Source of the DNA: Gnetum montanum
Lineage: Eukaryota; Streptophyta; Gnetopsida; Gnetales; Gnetaceae
NCBI GenBank assembly: GCA_015680685.1
Contig: MNCI01010443.1
Span: 215,992-279,991 of the forward strand
Length of the DNA stretch: 64,000 bases
Direction: 5' to 3'
The translations under genes were made by a program, and so were the position numbers. The notes under the pieces are model-generated. The model was not told the DNA's origin. It did no database searches and saw only the letters and a list, made by a program, of their open reading frames with translations. Positions 11,435-23,689 of the stretch are shown here, in pieces; the first letter of the stretch is position 1, and the number at the start of each line of letters is the position of its first letter.

Positions 11435-12690
11435 GTATTCATGACTCTCTTTTTTTCTCCTTATGGAATGGTGGTTGTCTTATGGAAGCACTCTTGTTTC
11501 TCAAGTGGGTGGATTAGTCATAGAGTGGTGATGCAAAATCATTGAAAGTGGTTGGTTTTAGTCTAGACTGAGGATGGATCTTCCCAAGTCATTTTAAATA
11601 CAAATTCCATAGTGGAATTCTTATGAGCTCAATTCAGAACTCCATTCCACCTTCTCTATCATCCATCCATGCTACCATAACTCACCTCACTACCATGTTC
11701 TATGTCATGCTCTATGTCTTGGTCTGATGCGTTTGGATTCTTGAGTAGATTCTTTTTGGTTGGTCTTTAACTTTTCATAATCATTAAATTGACTGTCAAG
11801 CCCATGGACTCTTCAGTTAAGGTTATGCAAGGGAAACAAGGGCATGAACTTACTATGGGGAGGACCCACTTGCATAGCTCTTGATTTGGTTAGTTAAGGT
11901 CCCTTACCTTTGACATTGCCACAATCCTATCTTTCACATATTCCATTGGGTATTCCGCTTAGTACTCCTTAACCTTTTATCTCATTCATCCTATGAATTA
12001 ATTTTCCTCCATTTTTCCAAATTTATGAGCTTCAACATCCTCTTCTAATGTTTTCATACTATTCTTGGCCTTTTGAGCTTTCATTTGAGCCTAATTTCAT
12101 TAAAAAATTCCTTGTATTTTACATGTTTGACCAAAGTTAATGGTGGTCCACAACTGTGTCTACAAGGCCTCATCGACATAGAAAACTACATCAACAAGGC
12201 CCCATCAATGAGGCCTCATCAATGTAGTGCTTACATCCTATATATATAGTTGAGCACTTAAGAATTTTTGACATTTGCCTCATAACACACGAGGAGTTTT
12301 TGCAATTTTTCAAAGCCCAACACCTTCTAGAGCACATAACTTTGCAACTATTTGTCCAAATTACTACTTTTTTAATCCTAAAATTACTTAAGGTAAGATC
12401 TTTACCGTGGAGGATGTAAACCTTAAGGTTTTCAATGAAAAGTTTTGAAAATTTTTCTAACTTCCCCAAGGATTAATATCCATAACAACATATAAACATC
12501 AACGTTTTCAATAGTTGACCCTTCCAACAACCTCTGGGATGATTTATTAATGATAACACATAAATAGATAATAATTGAAATAATTAAATTAGCCATAATC
12601 ACAACTTAGCCAAAGTGTAACCATCAGATAAAGGTATCCCAATTTCTTTAAGGTTACACAATGATTGCTAATCCATGGTCTTATTGTGAT
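11435..12690 (+). mobile_element. LTR-like insertion (type L2 relative, copy G)
   Basis: The left part (about 11435-11830) is the reverse complement of segment R1 at 1740-2160. A TATA-like run (TATATATA, 12239-12248) lies about 800 bp in, followed by roughly 450 bp of A/T-rich sequence. That layout, U3 then TATA then R/U5, fits an LTR in plus orientation. It interrupts exon 4 of the accessory gene. The ends and any target duplication could not be fixed, and the TATA-downstream part is only weakly like the other L2 copies. Confidence 0.42.
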
Positions 12691-15537
12691 TACAGATGGC
12701 ACCAAAATAGAATTTCCTATAAGAAGGAGAACCCTCTCAACCATGGGATAAGTAGCCTAGAGCTGGAAGGGGCCAACAAGAATGAGCCTAAGAACCACCA
12801 AAAGAAATTCATGTAATGGGACCTCTTCGTGAGGAGTTCGAAGTAGTATTCATCTGACAAATTCCAAAAGAAGAAGTGCCTATTGACCAATCACAGTGAA
12901 GAGAAGTGCCTAAACCTACACCAAGGCTTGAGGTCACTTTGACTCAAGCCTGTCTAGACATCATTAGGTCCTGAGAGACCCAATGATCAATCCTTTAAGA
13001 GATCAACTTTGGACCATTCCTTGAGAAAGCTCTAGTAGATGTTAAGACTTAGCTACAAACCTCTTCCATGTGGCCAATAATCACATCTAGTGGGGAATGG
13101 TACATAGGAGAGACATATCTCTTTTGGAGTAATTGAAGGCTAGGGTTCGTTGTCAAAATCAAGGACATTCAAGTGTCCTAATTTGCAAAAAGCTATCACA
13201 TAGGTACTGGGGTTGCCTAACACCAAAACATAGTTGGTTGAACTATCCATGAAAAGTAATCTTGAGGCCAAGAGGAACTAGACCTAGTGATGCTACAAGG
13301 TTGACTATAAGGAGTACAGTGTGCTCACACTTGTAGAGAAAATTTATTTCAAGTTTGTGGCTTATCACCTCAATCCAATAGTGAGACCACACAAGGTAAC
13401 CACCTTCTCTACCCAAGCATGCACCACTCTAAGAAAAAAAAATTTCATCAACCTTACACAACTAATCTACTTAGAGATTGAAAAACACTTTAAAAAATGA
13501 ACATGGAAGGAAAACATTGCCCTTTTCATACCTCGTCCAACAACTTTGCAGAAGGACAGGCATCATCTGCTACTCCAATGATACAATTAGGCATGCTCCT
13601 TTGGCCTCATGGTCTAAGATAAGATGTCAACAATAACCAAAGAAGAGAAGTAGCTTCCTCCACCACCCACTCAGGAAACAATGCCAAAGGCCCACACAAC
13701 CATTGAGGATATGCAAAAAATCCAAGAATAGTTCTTGAGTGAATAAGAGCAATGTGCAAGAGATAGTGGGGCAGATCCATCTATGTACCAATTGACAATG
13801 AGTCACCTTAATGAGGTGGCCTAAACAGTTAGCTATATGAAGAGGGGTGGACTAATCTTCTCTACCCAATGAATGTAGCTACTAGCGAGGTCAGATCCTA
13901 GCACTTAGGAGGTGACGGTGTCTTAATCTCAACACCATTTATTTCTAGAAATTTCTGGGAATACTACCACTTTCTTAGTGCATTTGGAGGCAAAGAGGCA
14001 ATTGTCTTGGTGATGTAGCACCAAGGATAGGAAATAGTGGCTGAAGTTGTTGCTAATCATGTTGCTAAAGCACTAAATGCACCCACAACACCAGACGTAT
14101 CTACAATTCAAGATGTATAGACATTCACATGCATGGTTAGCAAGAAGTTGAATGTAGCCTAGCATCAAGAATTGCTAGAATGACTGGTGGGAACTAGGTA
14201 ACGGACTCTAGATATCTTTTATTTTCAAAAAGACATCATTGCAACCTAGTTGGAGCTGCTGAATGCAAGGGGAAGATGCATTATTTTGAAGGGGCAACTC
14301 AAAATGGCCTAGGAACAAAATTCGCACTTTGCTATAAAGGTTGTTGAACTACGTGTCCAACTTGTAGATCCTATGATCCTTAACCTAGCAATAACAAGAG
14401 ATGAAGCTTTCAAACAACTTTAAGAACAATTCTAGAAGGCTAAGGAGTAGACAGTAATGGCCATCTTCAACCAGTCCATAGCTAAAGCAAAAATGTATTC
14501 AATTTAGAAAGACTTGGCACAAATGCACTAGGAGAACGAGACCCTGACCACACCAAATTATCATTTGCGAAATGTTGATGCTTAGAAGGATCAAATGCAG
14601 GAATTTATTCATCAACAACAAGAGCAGCTTGCTTGGGTGAACACAACATTGAGGAGATTGACCACAAAAAAATCAAAAATTGTCAATGGAGGAAGTGCAT
14701 GTCTTACGCCAGAAGTCTAGCATCGAGATCACCACCTAGAAAAATGAGGTCCTCAAGCTTGAAAAAGTGAAGAATCACTACAGAGTCCAGGTTGGCTTGT
14801 AGAAGGAAGTTAATGAAAAACACATTCAGATGGTGAAGGCAAAAATGAATGAAGCCTTCCAACAACTTCAACAAGGAAGAGAAGTCTGGCAACCCATCGT
14901 TGATGGGATTGACACCTACCACAAAGCAGAGATCTACTTGAAGGAGTTGCAAATTGAAGAAATGATAGAATATATGGAGTTGGAAAATCTCAGTTATGCA
15001 AACCTAGTACTGTTGATTGTCGAATGACCATGGTCAGAGTTAGAAAAGCAAGTGGTAGTTCATATCTATTATACGAGTCAAAGTTCATGCACCACAAAGA
15101 TGTCAAGCAAAAGCTTGAGACTGAAAATGCTAAACTCAAAGTTCTCAAAGCATAATTTAGAAGTTAATGATCAATCATTGAGAACCTAGCCAAATAGATG
15201 GATAATTACCAAGAGCTAAAAGACATAGTTAAGACATTTAACATTGAACAAAAAAGTGTTTTTTGCCTAGTTTGTCAATGTAAAGAAGTTGTTTCTAGCA
15301 ATCCTGTGTCCTTGGGATGTGCCTATTTTGATCCACATTGGCAAAGATGCATGGGCAGTGAATGATCCCATAAGTAATGAGGAGAAAATGAAAGCACTGC
15401 TAGATATTTTTCACCTTCTGCTTAAAGTTGTAGTAGTAGTAGTAGGACATTCATAGCCACCTCAATTGCCACCTATGTGTGAAGCCAGTGAAGGTTCCTC
15501 AGAGCCTCAAAAGCCACCACCGTTTGGAACTATTTAA
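12691..15537 (+). pseudogene. Long decayed coding frame with coiled-coil part, possibly the 3' half of accessory gene copy A
   Basis: A plus-strand frame starting at ATGGCACC (12695) can be followed with many stops, mostly TAG or TAA, towards 15.5 kb. The best preserved piece (14830-15027) reads 'MVKAKMNEAFQQLQQGREVW' and then 'KELQIEEMIEYMELENL', a Glu/Lys/Leu-rich helical stretch likely to form a coiled coil. The frame ends near 15537 with a Ser/Glu/Pro tail, 'EGSSEPQKPPPFGTI'. The gene copy at 26.8-30.5 kb likewise has a long helical exon followed by 'SSAVEEEEPPTPPS' at its end, so this may be the 3' half of copy A. The link across the 11.4-12.7 kb insertion is inference. No known family recognised. 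Confidence 0.45.
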
Positions 15538-15770
15538 TCTTCTCCATCCAACTTCATGCCATCAAGGAACATGCTATCTAATTTTGAAGAGTTGCGTCTA
15601 GTGTTTAATTTTGTGTCCTGAACACTATCATTTTTTTCTAATGTGTTGATCTGTACACTCGGGCACTCCATTTTTTGTCAACTTAGTTAGTTTATTTTGT
15701 TTGCAAAATGTTAGTCAATAATCCCATACCTTCCCAATTTTGTAAAAGAACTCAAGGATGAGTTTTCATT

Positions 15771-15784
15771 CAGTCGTGGGAGTA
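15771..15784 (+). other. Possible polypurine tract before LTR
   Basis: The sequence CAGTCGTGGGAGTA directly precedes TGATGA at 15785. The GTGGGAG core is purine-rich and in the position of a plus-strand primer for a 3' LTR. It is short and contains T, so the call is tentative. Confidence 0.4.
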
Positions 15785-16665
15785 TGATGAATTGTAGTTC
15801 GGTTGGTTACATCGACGAGCCCTTGTAGACATGACCTCGTTGATTGGGCCTCTTCAATGCATTGTATCATGCATCAATGAGACCCTGTTGACACAGTGTC
15901 TATTTTTGACTATAAATATGCATCTACCAGCCACATTAATGGTATAAGAGATTATAGTTGCAGCAAAGCTCTTACAGTTTTTTCATTTGAAAGTTAGAAT
16001 TTTCCTCTCAAGTGCCTGCAGCAGGAGTCATTGAGTGTACAAATCTTTATTTGAACATTGTTGTACCTGAGCATGACAGTGTATGCAGTAATAAAAACAA
16101 GCTTTCTAATAAACCTTGCAACATTCTGGATAGATTAAATATTTTATTTATGCATTTAATGTTTTCAGTGATTAAGTTAATGAAGCCATTAAGTACGATA
16201 AATTAAACACATAAGTATGACCACTTCGAGTGTAGCACATATTCGCTTAGTAATCCTAGCAACGTTATTGCTTGGTATGCCTAGTAGCATAGTGCTTGGT
16301 TGCCTAGCAGTGGATATGTGAATTCAGGACATGTACAAAAAGTGGGATCGGTTGCTTATGTTAAGATTAGTTAGATGCTAGTTACTTAGTTAATTTAAAT
16401 TAGTTAATCCAATTACTTTTATCTTTCTTTGAATACCAAAACCATAAAACACAAACTGATAAAAATTAGATGCCTCAATTACACTTAACCATGCCAGTGT
16501 ATATCACAAGTGTAATTGGGAAGACAATGATTGACCTTTAGGTAAGATTCACTTCTGAGAAGACTAGTGCACCAAAAATGATAAAGTCCACAGAATTCAA
16601 CAAGATCGCGTGTGAATGTTTTGTGATTCATATGGTTGGGTGCAGGGGTACCTTGCTGCTCATCA
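15785..16665 (+). repeat. LTR, type A (881 bp), plus orientation
   Basis: Begins TGATGAATTGTAGTTCGG and ends GGGGTACCTTGCTGCTCATCA. TATAAATA is at 15911-15918. 'GTACCTGAGC' is shared with the copies at 9288-10195 (minus) and 22665-23360. The 5-bp flanks (GAGTA left, ATGAG right) are not identical, and no PBS follows. With the purine-rich stretch to its left, this fits the 3' LTR of a plus-strand element whose interior holds the 10.4-15.5 kb gene remnants. It could also be one end of a rearranged copy. Confidence 0.8.
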
Positions 16666-17340
16666 ATGAGTAACTCATGACTCATAAGCCAGGTTTGAAA
16701 TTTATATACTTTAAAAAGGTCAAAAGGGTGAAAAGCATAGTTATTAGAAATGAGAAACTGAGCAACGTGATGGCAATTGAAACATGATGGAAAATAGCCA
16801 AAGAAAAGGTTGCAGGAAAGAAATGGCATAAATAATCAAAGCAATAATCTAGAAGAATTTGAATATTTCCTTGTCAAAAATAAAACAAACGTGATACATG
16901 GGAAGAGAACTACCAATATAACTCATATATTATGAAAGAAATTACAATTTATGGCCAAAGATCCTTAATTTAAATGTATTTCATTTAATAACTATGGAAA
17001 AACCTTTCAATTTTATATTAAATGCCATGAACAATAACCACCTAAAGCAACAGGCATTTTGAAATGGGTTTCATTGCGGAAATGGAAAATGCAAAACATT
17101 GGCAATATATTGCATTTCTTGCAACTAGGGTGAAAAGTGAAATTTCAACGAGTTCTTTTCACGATTTCCCAAGTTTGCTGAATTCCTAGTCTAAGTTTAT
17201 TCTATCCAAAATAAGTAACTAGCAAAGTTGGTGTCTCATAATAGTGCATGTCACTACCCATTTGAGATGGCCTTTAATGTTACAACAAAAAATTTTTATG
17301 ATTTATTTTGATGCCCCCATTGATGCTTGGTCAATCTGTA
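16666..17340. other. No feature recognised
   Basis: A/T-rich sequence. A minus-strand open frame (16485-16829) overlaps the LTR end and has no recognisable content. Nothing further seen. Confidence 0.5.
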
Positions 17341-17344
17341 GAGT

Positions 17345-17440
17345 TGATCTTTAATTTTTTATGAACATGTAATATCTATCTAACATATCCTATGAGTCTT
17401 TGGACTTAATAAAGCTTCATTTCATTTCATAACTGAAAAT
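17345..17440 (+). mobile_element. LINE-like 3' tail (tentative)
   Basis: The wording 'CCTATGAGTCTTTGGACTTA' followed by ATAAAGCTTCATTTCATTTCAT resembles the 3' ends of plant L1-type LINEs as I know them. A matching ending, CCTATGGGTCTTCAAATATA then ATAGAGCTTAATTTCATTTT, occurs at about 25945-25985. No ORF of such a LINE is visible upstream. Confidence 0.35.
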
Positions 17441-19740
17441 CACTATTCAATGTATTATTACTAACTTGGTTTGTAGTAAAAAGATAAAAATTATAAAAAA
17501 TAAGTAAAAATTCACCTATTTTCTTATTTACATTTTATTTATTTTAAGGTTAAATGAAGCTTTTGAAAATAACAAAGTATCATGCTGAAATTTTTTTAAA
17601 TTGTTTTAGCTTTTTTACTACACTTCACTTATTTAAGTTAAGACTATTTTACCCCAAAATCATGCAAAAACTCCTTAAAAAGGTATCGAATTCCAATGCT
17701 GAATTCACCATTTTGGTAACGGCACATAATTTCTAGCATCTATAGATTCTTGAGTGAGTGAATCCTGCCTGATGAAATTCATCACTCCTTCCCATTGGAT
17801 GCACATTCATTCAAAATCTGTAGCAGTGCAGAACGTGGCCAAGTTTCAGCAGCAGCAATGTATTTAGTCATAAGAACGATCCATTCCCGGATGCCGTCGC
17901 ACATAACAATCATGCTGTGCATGAGTTGTGGAACATGGCGTTTCTTTGTTAAAGAAGTTTCTTTGATCTTGCAGTAAACATCACCTCTGGGTGATCTGCT
18001 TATCTCTTCTAATTCTTCTAGTGTCTCCAGTAAAGATGGTCTGCTTATCTCCTCTAATTCTTCTAGTGTCTCCAGTAAAGATGGTTACACTCCTTTTCTG
18101 TTGGCAAACCTGCTGCTGCATGGTTTCGTAAGATGATATCCTATATGCCGGAGATTCGCGATTCCCTATGAATTTTGACGAACTGTTGGCGTCGGATTCG
18201 GGAGCCCGTACAGAAGCGTATTAAATTCGCAGTGGGTACCTATTTCATAATTTTCAATGAAATTTTGTCTGGATTTGAAAATATACATTGATATGGTCGC
18301 CTTGCCTTGCCTTGCCTCGTCTTGCCTCGTATTGTTATTGCCTTTTTAGTTCTTGCGATGTCTGCATTTTGCATTAAAATCTTACATATCTTCTCCTGTT
18401 CTGAATCATACCAAAAATTTCATTTCATTGTTAAGTGGCAACCAAGCAATCAAGATTCATGGCATCGGCAAACGGACCACAGGGAGTACGAATAAATAAA
18501 CAAACACACGGAAATCACGAAAGGGCTACTATGGTAAGCGATGGCCGAAGTGGCAAGTACGGGTCATACGGAAAGTTTTGGACGGGGCGTGCGAGCAAAA
18601 CATTGCATTTGGCTTTGGGAGCGTCAAAGGTTCCGCGATGACTCTCACATTCTCGCGTGTTTATTGTTCATTGCTGGTTTTTGCTCTTTTTTCTCATATC
18701 TCTGCTTAAAAAAGAAAAAACAAAACAGGGTCGTCGTCATGGGTCATGAGTCATGAACATCATTGACGGATGGATGCTTGTTCAACTTTTTTAAAAATCT
18801 GTTTTCTTATAAAGCAACGAAGCCCACCAGCACATCACATGGACAATGGCCATATGCAAGCTCATGGTGCTCTGTTTTTACTTTCCCCTTCATCATGACT
18901 AGTGCCGATTTTCCAGTGTCTGAAAGGTTTTCGATCATTATAGGTGAGATGAGCTACTGGGCTGTGCCTAGTTTAGTTAAGTTGTGTATTCTTATAATAC
19001 GGTCATCTTCAACGTGGCCCTACTCACAGGTAATCCCTAGGGTGCTACTCACAGGTAGTCCTTGAACAAAAGTATTAGCAGACCTGATTTGTTATAAATT
19101 TGGTTGAGGCTTGAGGTTTAATTTCATTTTTGGAAATATTGGATTGAGTAACAAAAGGATTTCATTTTATTGCTGTCATTTTGGTTGTTGCAGAAATTAT
19201 ATGTTTGGCCAGATTATGGCTCTGTACTTTTTAAATGGATTCACCGCCCTCCATACCTTTGCAAATTTTCTTGCTTCAATTTAGTGGTGATATTGCACTC
19301 TTCTGTGCAATTTTTAAACATTAACAATATTTTGGATTTACATTGTACTTTTTCTATGTTTTACAATGTATTTTTATGATATATGGGATTTAATTTTTTT
19401 AAAAAACTAATATATTTAAATTTTCTCTGTCACGTCCCAGCTACGAACCCGTACCCACTTTTTCTTGAGGCACACGTACCCAAACATGTTCAGAATCCAC
19501 GAATCAGATTCCTTTGATGCGTAGATGATATCATTACGGAGTTATAAATGCAGTCTTCGTTCAGCACCTTGGCTCAGTCTTTGAGTCTTTACAGGTGGAG
19601 TGGTCACCACAATCCTTTTCTGGCCACTTTTATGCCTTTCCATGAGGTCGCTTAATCTCCAGGGATACTCCACCATTCTCAAGTTGAAGAAGGTCTGTGA
19701 CTGCAGTGATGCAGCTGAGACGATGAGGGCAGCTGAGAAT
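17441..19740. other. CpG-richer segment without a recognised gene
   Basis: From about 17.8 kb the sequence holds clearly more CG dinucleotides than its surroundings (for example 18120-18240, 18430-18640, 19430-19520). Repeat-like motifs of the flanks are missing. Short open frames (17795-17977, 18307-18756, 18763-19065) carry no motif I recognise. There is a short CCTTG/CCTCG run at 18300-18332 and a 45-bp tandem duplication at 17996. This may be low-copy or recently inserted DNA; no gene is supported. Confidence 0.4.
17996..18085. repeat. 45-bp tandem duplication
   Basis: Two adjacent copies (17996-18040 and 18041-18085) begin CTGCTTATCTC and end GTAAAGATGGT. They differ at one base (TCTTCT against TCCTCT). 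The near-identity suggests a recent duplication, or slippage. Confidence 0.85.
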
Positions 19741-19752
19741 GCAGCCAGACGA

Positions 19753-19857
19753 TGGAAAAATTTTGGCCATGAAGGCAGGCTTCACTGAGAAAATCAGCTT
19801 TATGTTTTTCTCAGTGGAAGCCTGCTTTCTTGGCCAAAGTTGGCCAAAATTTTCCTC
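19753..19857. repeat. Foldback/inverted repeat, miRNA-precursor-like hairpin
   Basis: The left arm (about 19753-19792) contains GGAAAAATTTTGGCC, then GGCAGGCTTCACTGAGAAA. The right arm (about 19805-19857) contains TTTCTCAGTGGAAGCCTGC, then TTGGCC and GGCCAAAATTTTCC. The inner stem pairs about 27 of 29 bases across a loop of about 12 nt. The outer stem pairs 14-15 bases, with an extra 13-nt bulge on the right arm. The size and shape are like a plant MIRNA or a small foldback transposon. Without small-RNA data neither can be claimed. Confidence 0.6.
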
Positions 19858-22020
19858 GCCTAGGCACATTCATGACCGAATTTCTCATCCATGGCAGTTT
19901 CAATAGACCTTCATCACTTACGCCCTCGTACTCACTGCGATGATTTTGGTTAATGGATGGTGCAGTGGTTCCATCACAAGTCCATTTTCTGACACTCTAA
20001 AGAATCCAAATTAGATACTTCCCTTGTTGAAGGTTACTCATCATCGTTCGAAGTCCCAGATGTCATGCTGTTTTTTCGACACCTCCAAGATCTGGACAAT
20101 CCGCAGTTGCCCACTTGCCCATTTCTACCGGCTGGACTACTTCTTTCATTGCCTGCAGAACTCTCCTAAAAAATTATGGAGCAGAGGCTGACTTGCTCAC
20201 TATGATTTGAAGCCACCGATAAGAATACAAGTCATACATAACAGTCAGTGATGACAGCGTAAGGAGTACTAGTGAGTTGATCTTTATCCGAAGGTGAAGT
20301 GACCTATTGCATCCAGTTAAGACGGCCCAGCTTTTAGCTAAAGTTTAAAAGTGAATTATTCGTTTAAGTTCAGGGTACAGCTTCTTTTCTGTTGCGTTGA
20401 TGGACATAGGATTCGTTGCCAGGTAAGCCTTGGATTGTGAAAAAAAATCTTACTCGGCAAAAAGGAAAAGCATTTTCATACGTTACAGCTTTTTATACGT
20501 TACAGCTTTTTCTTTCCAATCGGCAAAAAAGGTAAGCCAACCAGAGCAATTATTCAAACTCTGATTCTTGTGGTATAGTTGTCACTTCATACTATTTGTG
20601 TGAAATTTTCACGTCATTTTCTACATGGTCATGCTTTCAACTATATATTGACATCATGTACTTTGCTTTCAACTATATATTGACATCATGTACTTTGGAC
20701 CATATATCAAGCAACCTAGGGTCATAATTTCAAACCTTATAAACAATTTTACTAAAACAAGCTGATTTAAGTAAGAATATAAGCAAGCACTTCAATTTTA
20801 AAATCTTGGGATAGGATCTAAGCATAAAACTTTTAAATAATATTTATGAAAATTTAAGTAAAATTTAGATATTTAATATAACATAAGGAGGATCTTTGTC
20901 AAACATCACCACATTGGAAACTAACATATAAACAAATTAAATTAAAAAGCCTATTTGAAAACACCATTCATGAAAAAGGTCACATAAAAACAATAAGAGG
21001 AAACAAAGGAAATGCTCTCAATTTTAATTTTTCTAGAAATGAAAATGAAAATCTTATGCAAAGATAAAGGTAACATAGCTAAAGAATACATATTGAATCA
21101 CTAAAAAATGAATGATCATTTTTGTTTTGAACCTAAGAATGATAATCCTAGTCATAATATTATGAAATTTCAAGCCTAAGGTGGCAAACTCAAATTCAGG
21201 GATATGACAATTACTTAAAGATTGCAAAATTTAGGTAGATGAAGACATTATCAAAAGAATTTTAAAAAACGAGTGAAAAAAAGAGAGCAAAAGTTTTTCT
21301 AGCATTTTTTAATAGGAAAAGGTAATGCGGTAATCATAAAATTGAAGTTAAATTCTTTTTACATACATCTACTTTGACTCTCTTAGATTAATTAGTTATA
21401 GTAATTTAAAATTCTTTTTATAGGATTTTTTTAATCCATAACTGATTATTGCTAATAGAATTAAACCTATGACCTAGGGATTTCTACTAAGTAATTATTA
21501 AAACAAAAGTACTTGATAAACTTTATAAAAATCCTACAAAAACTTATGCACAGTAAACTTTTAAATATTGGTGTAGATAAAGTTGAAGCTTTATATAATA
21601 TATTTTTATTAAATTTTTTGATATTTTCAGTCTTTCTGAAAATTGGGAGCATAAGAATTTCTTATACTTACATTACCAAGCCTTATTCATTTATATTTTT
21701 TTGGGATGTGACAATACATAATTTGTAAGCCAAAATCAAGTGAAAATTTTAGATATAAAAATACCCAATTTGTATAGTTGAAAATGATGCATGTCCTCTA
21801 TAGTATTTTGTTATTTGTCTACACATAGTGGTAAAAGGTAGAATATATGATTCAAGGGACTTATTATAAGATATCTGCTAAGAAAAGAAGTAAGAATATT
21901 ACAAAGATTACTAGAAGGTACTAGCTACATGAATTCATGATAATTGTACAAACAATCAAGTTAAAGATTATTATATATTATGAAGTAACTTGAAAGGCAT
22001 GATTATAAAAAAATTCATAA
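19858..22020. other. No gene recognised; A/T-rich towards the right
   Basis: From 20.7 kb the sequence becomes strongly A/T-rich, with only short shadow frames. It contains a 32-bp tandem duplication at 20633-20696 and a doubled TATACGTTACAGCTTTTT-like word near 20495-20510. No splice-bounded exon, RNA gene or retroelement domain was recognised. Confidence 0.5.
20633..20696. repeat. 32-bp perfect tandem duplication
   Basis: GCTTTCAACTATATATTGAC plus 12 further bases is repeated exactly (20633-20664 and 20665-20696). Perfect identity points to a recent event. Confidence 0.9.
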
Positions 22021-22026
22021 TACCTT

Positions 22027-22100
22027 ATAGAAATATTGGGATGTTATCCTAGTGGTAAGACTCTTGATTTGGAAGCTCCGATTCATTGGTTGGATTTTGG
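22027..22100 (+). mobile_element. tRNA-like SINE trace (tentative)
   Basis: 'CCTAGTGGTAAGACTCTTGA' followed after about 20 bases by 'GATTCATTGGTTGGA' resembles A-box and B-box promoter spacing of a tRNA-derived SINE. Related wording is seen at 24885-24985 (minus) and 25995-26060 (plus). No poly-A tail or target duplication was found. Confidence 0.3.
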
Positions 22101-22664
22101 TAAGTAAGAAAATAGAAGTTCTTTGTCCTCAATGTTTTTTGTACACATTGTGCAAATATGTTTTTCTCTAGGTAAATTGATCTAATCTACAATATCCTTA
22201 ATGTTTTGTTTTCATAGTGTACAAATATGCTCTTCTCTTAGTAAATTAATCCAAATGTTAGTCTCAATAAAGAGATGATGAGAGTTCATTCTTGCTCTAT
22301 TAATTTGATTTCTTATATGAATAAGAATAGATACTTTTGAGTACTAGATAACAAACCTCCTCTAATGAAATGTAAATAAAGATACTTCTTTCTTGATGTG
22401 TTCAACTAATGTTTAGCTAAGAATTTTTCTTTTACAATCTTTTGCAAGAGTCTTTTGTTTAAACAAAGATCCTCCATTACAATATTCTTTGACTAAAGCC
22501 ATACTTTTTTCTTGATGCAACCATCTATTTTCTTATGTAGCATTCATTGTTTCCTCAGAAAAATTAACTTTCTCCATGTGACTTAACTTATAAGTATAAG
22601 AAATATATTAACAAAGTGCTTTAACTTCAAGAGGAAGCAAATAAATTAACAAGTCTTTCATAAT

Positions 22665-23360
22665 TGATGAATCACATTTTTTCATCTACTTTGAGCCTCA
22701 ATGTGATGTCAGATATCCAATGTTGTGGGGTATACAACAGCTTATAAATATAGTGCTTGGGCTCACAATTTGGCATTAGTTTTTCATTAGTTTTTGTCAT
22801 AGTTAATGAAGCTCTTGTACTTTGTTTCATCAAGAGTTAGAATATTTTCTAAGTGTGTGTAGATATTTGTTCAAACACTGATGTACCTGAGTGCAATAGT
22901 GTGATGAGAATAAAAATGAACCCTTTTGATAATCCTTGCAGCACTGAGAATAGATTAATGTTTCTTTTAATGCACTTTACCTAAATGCACTTACTTTAAT
23001 GCATTTAAATTAAGTAATTAATTTCTAGTTGTTAATGAACACAAACATGACCACTTTGACATCCATATAGTGTTTGGTAACCCATTAATGGTTAATGTTT
23101 GGTAGCCCAGCAATGTTATATGTGTTTAGGAAAGTGGGACTGGTACTTGTGTTAGGCTAGCTAGGCAGTAAATGAATTAGATCTTAAATTACTCTACCTT
23201 TCTTTCTTGTTGTAGGAGACTAAACTTATAAAACATAAAATGAGAATAATCATGTACCTCAATTACACTTAAACCATAGGTCTACAAAATTCGACCGGAT
23301 CATGCGTAAACACCTTAGTGATTTGTATGGTTGGGCCTAGGGGTACCTTGCTACTCATCA
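22665..23360 (+). repeat. Solo LTR, type A (696 bp), with 5-bp target duplication
   Basis: Begins TGATGAATCACA and ends GGGGTACCTTGCTACTCATCA, with TATAAATA at 22743-22750. It is flanked directly by ATAAT on both sides (22660-22664 and 23361-23365), the 5-bp duplication expected of gypsy-type integration. No PBS or internal domain adjoins it, so it is a solo LTR left by recombination between two LTRs. It is about 200 bp shorter than the two other type-A copies. Confidence 0.88.
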
Positions 23361-23689
23361 ATAATATTTTAAACCTAAAATTGAAAATGATAGATGGCTT
23401 AAGTGATTAATTCATTCATTGGTTACATATAAACTTGCTAATTTAAAATACACATAGGAAATTATTATTATTCTTATCTAATTCTTCAAATATATCATGT
23501 TGGGTATATGTTTGGAAGTGTACTAATAGTCAAATTATTTTGATACCTTACATCTAACCTAAAATTTATTATTCATAAGATAATAAATAAGATTTTAAAA
23601 ATTTCATGTTCTATATTACTACTTTGAAATATCTTACAATGATTTAAAATAAGACATTATTCATGCTTTTCTAAAGAAAATATGGTCAT

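Noticed and set aside
17795-19065. Host gene in the CpG-richer segment
   Set aside because: Open frames are short, unlinked by plausible splice sites, and show no recognisable domain.
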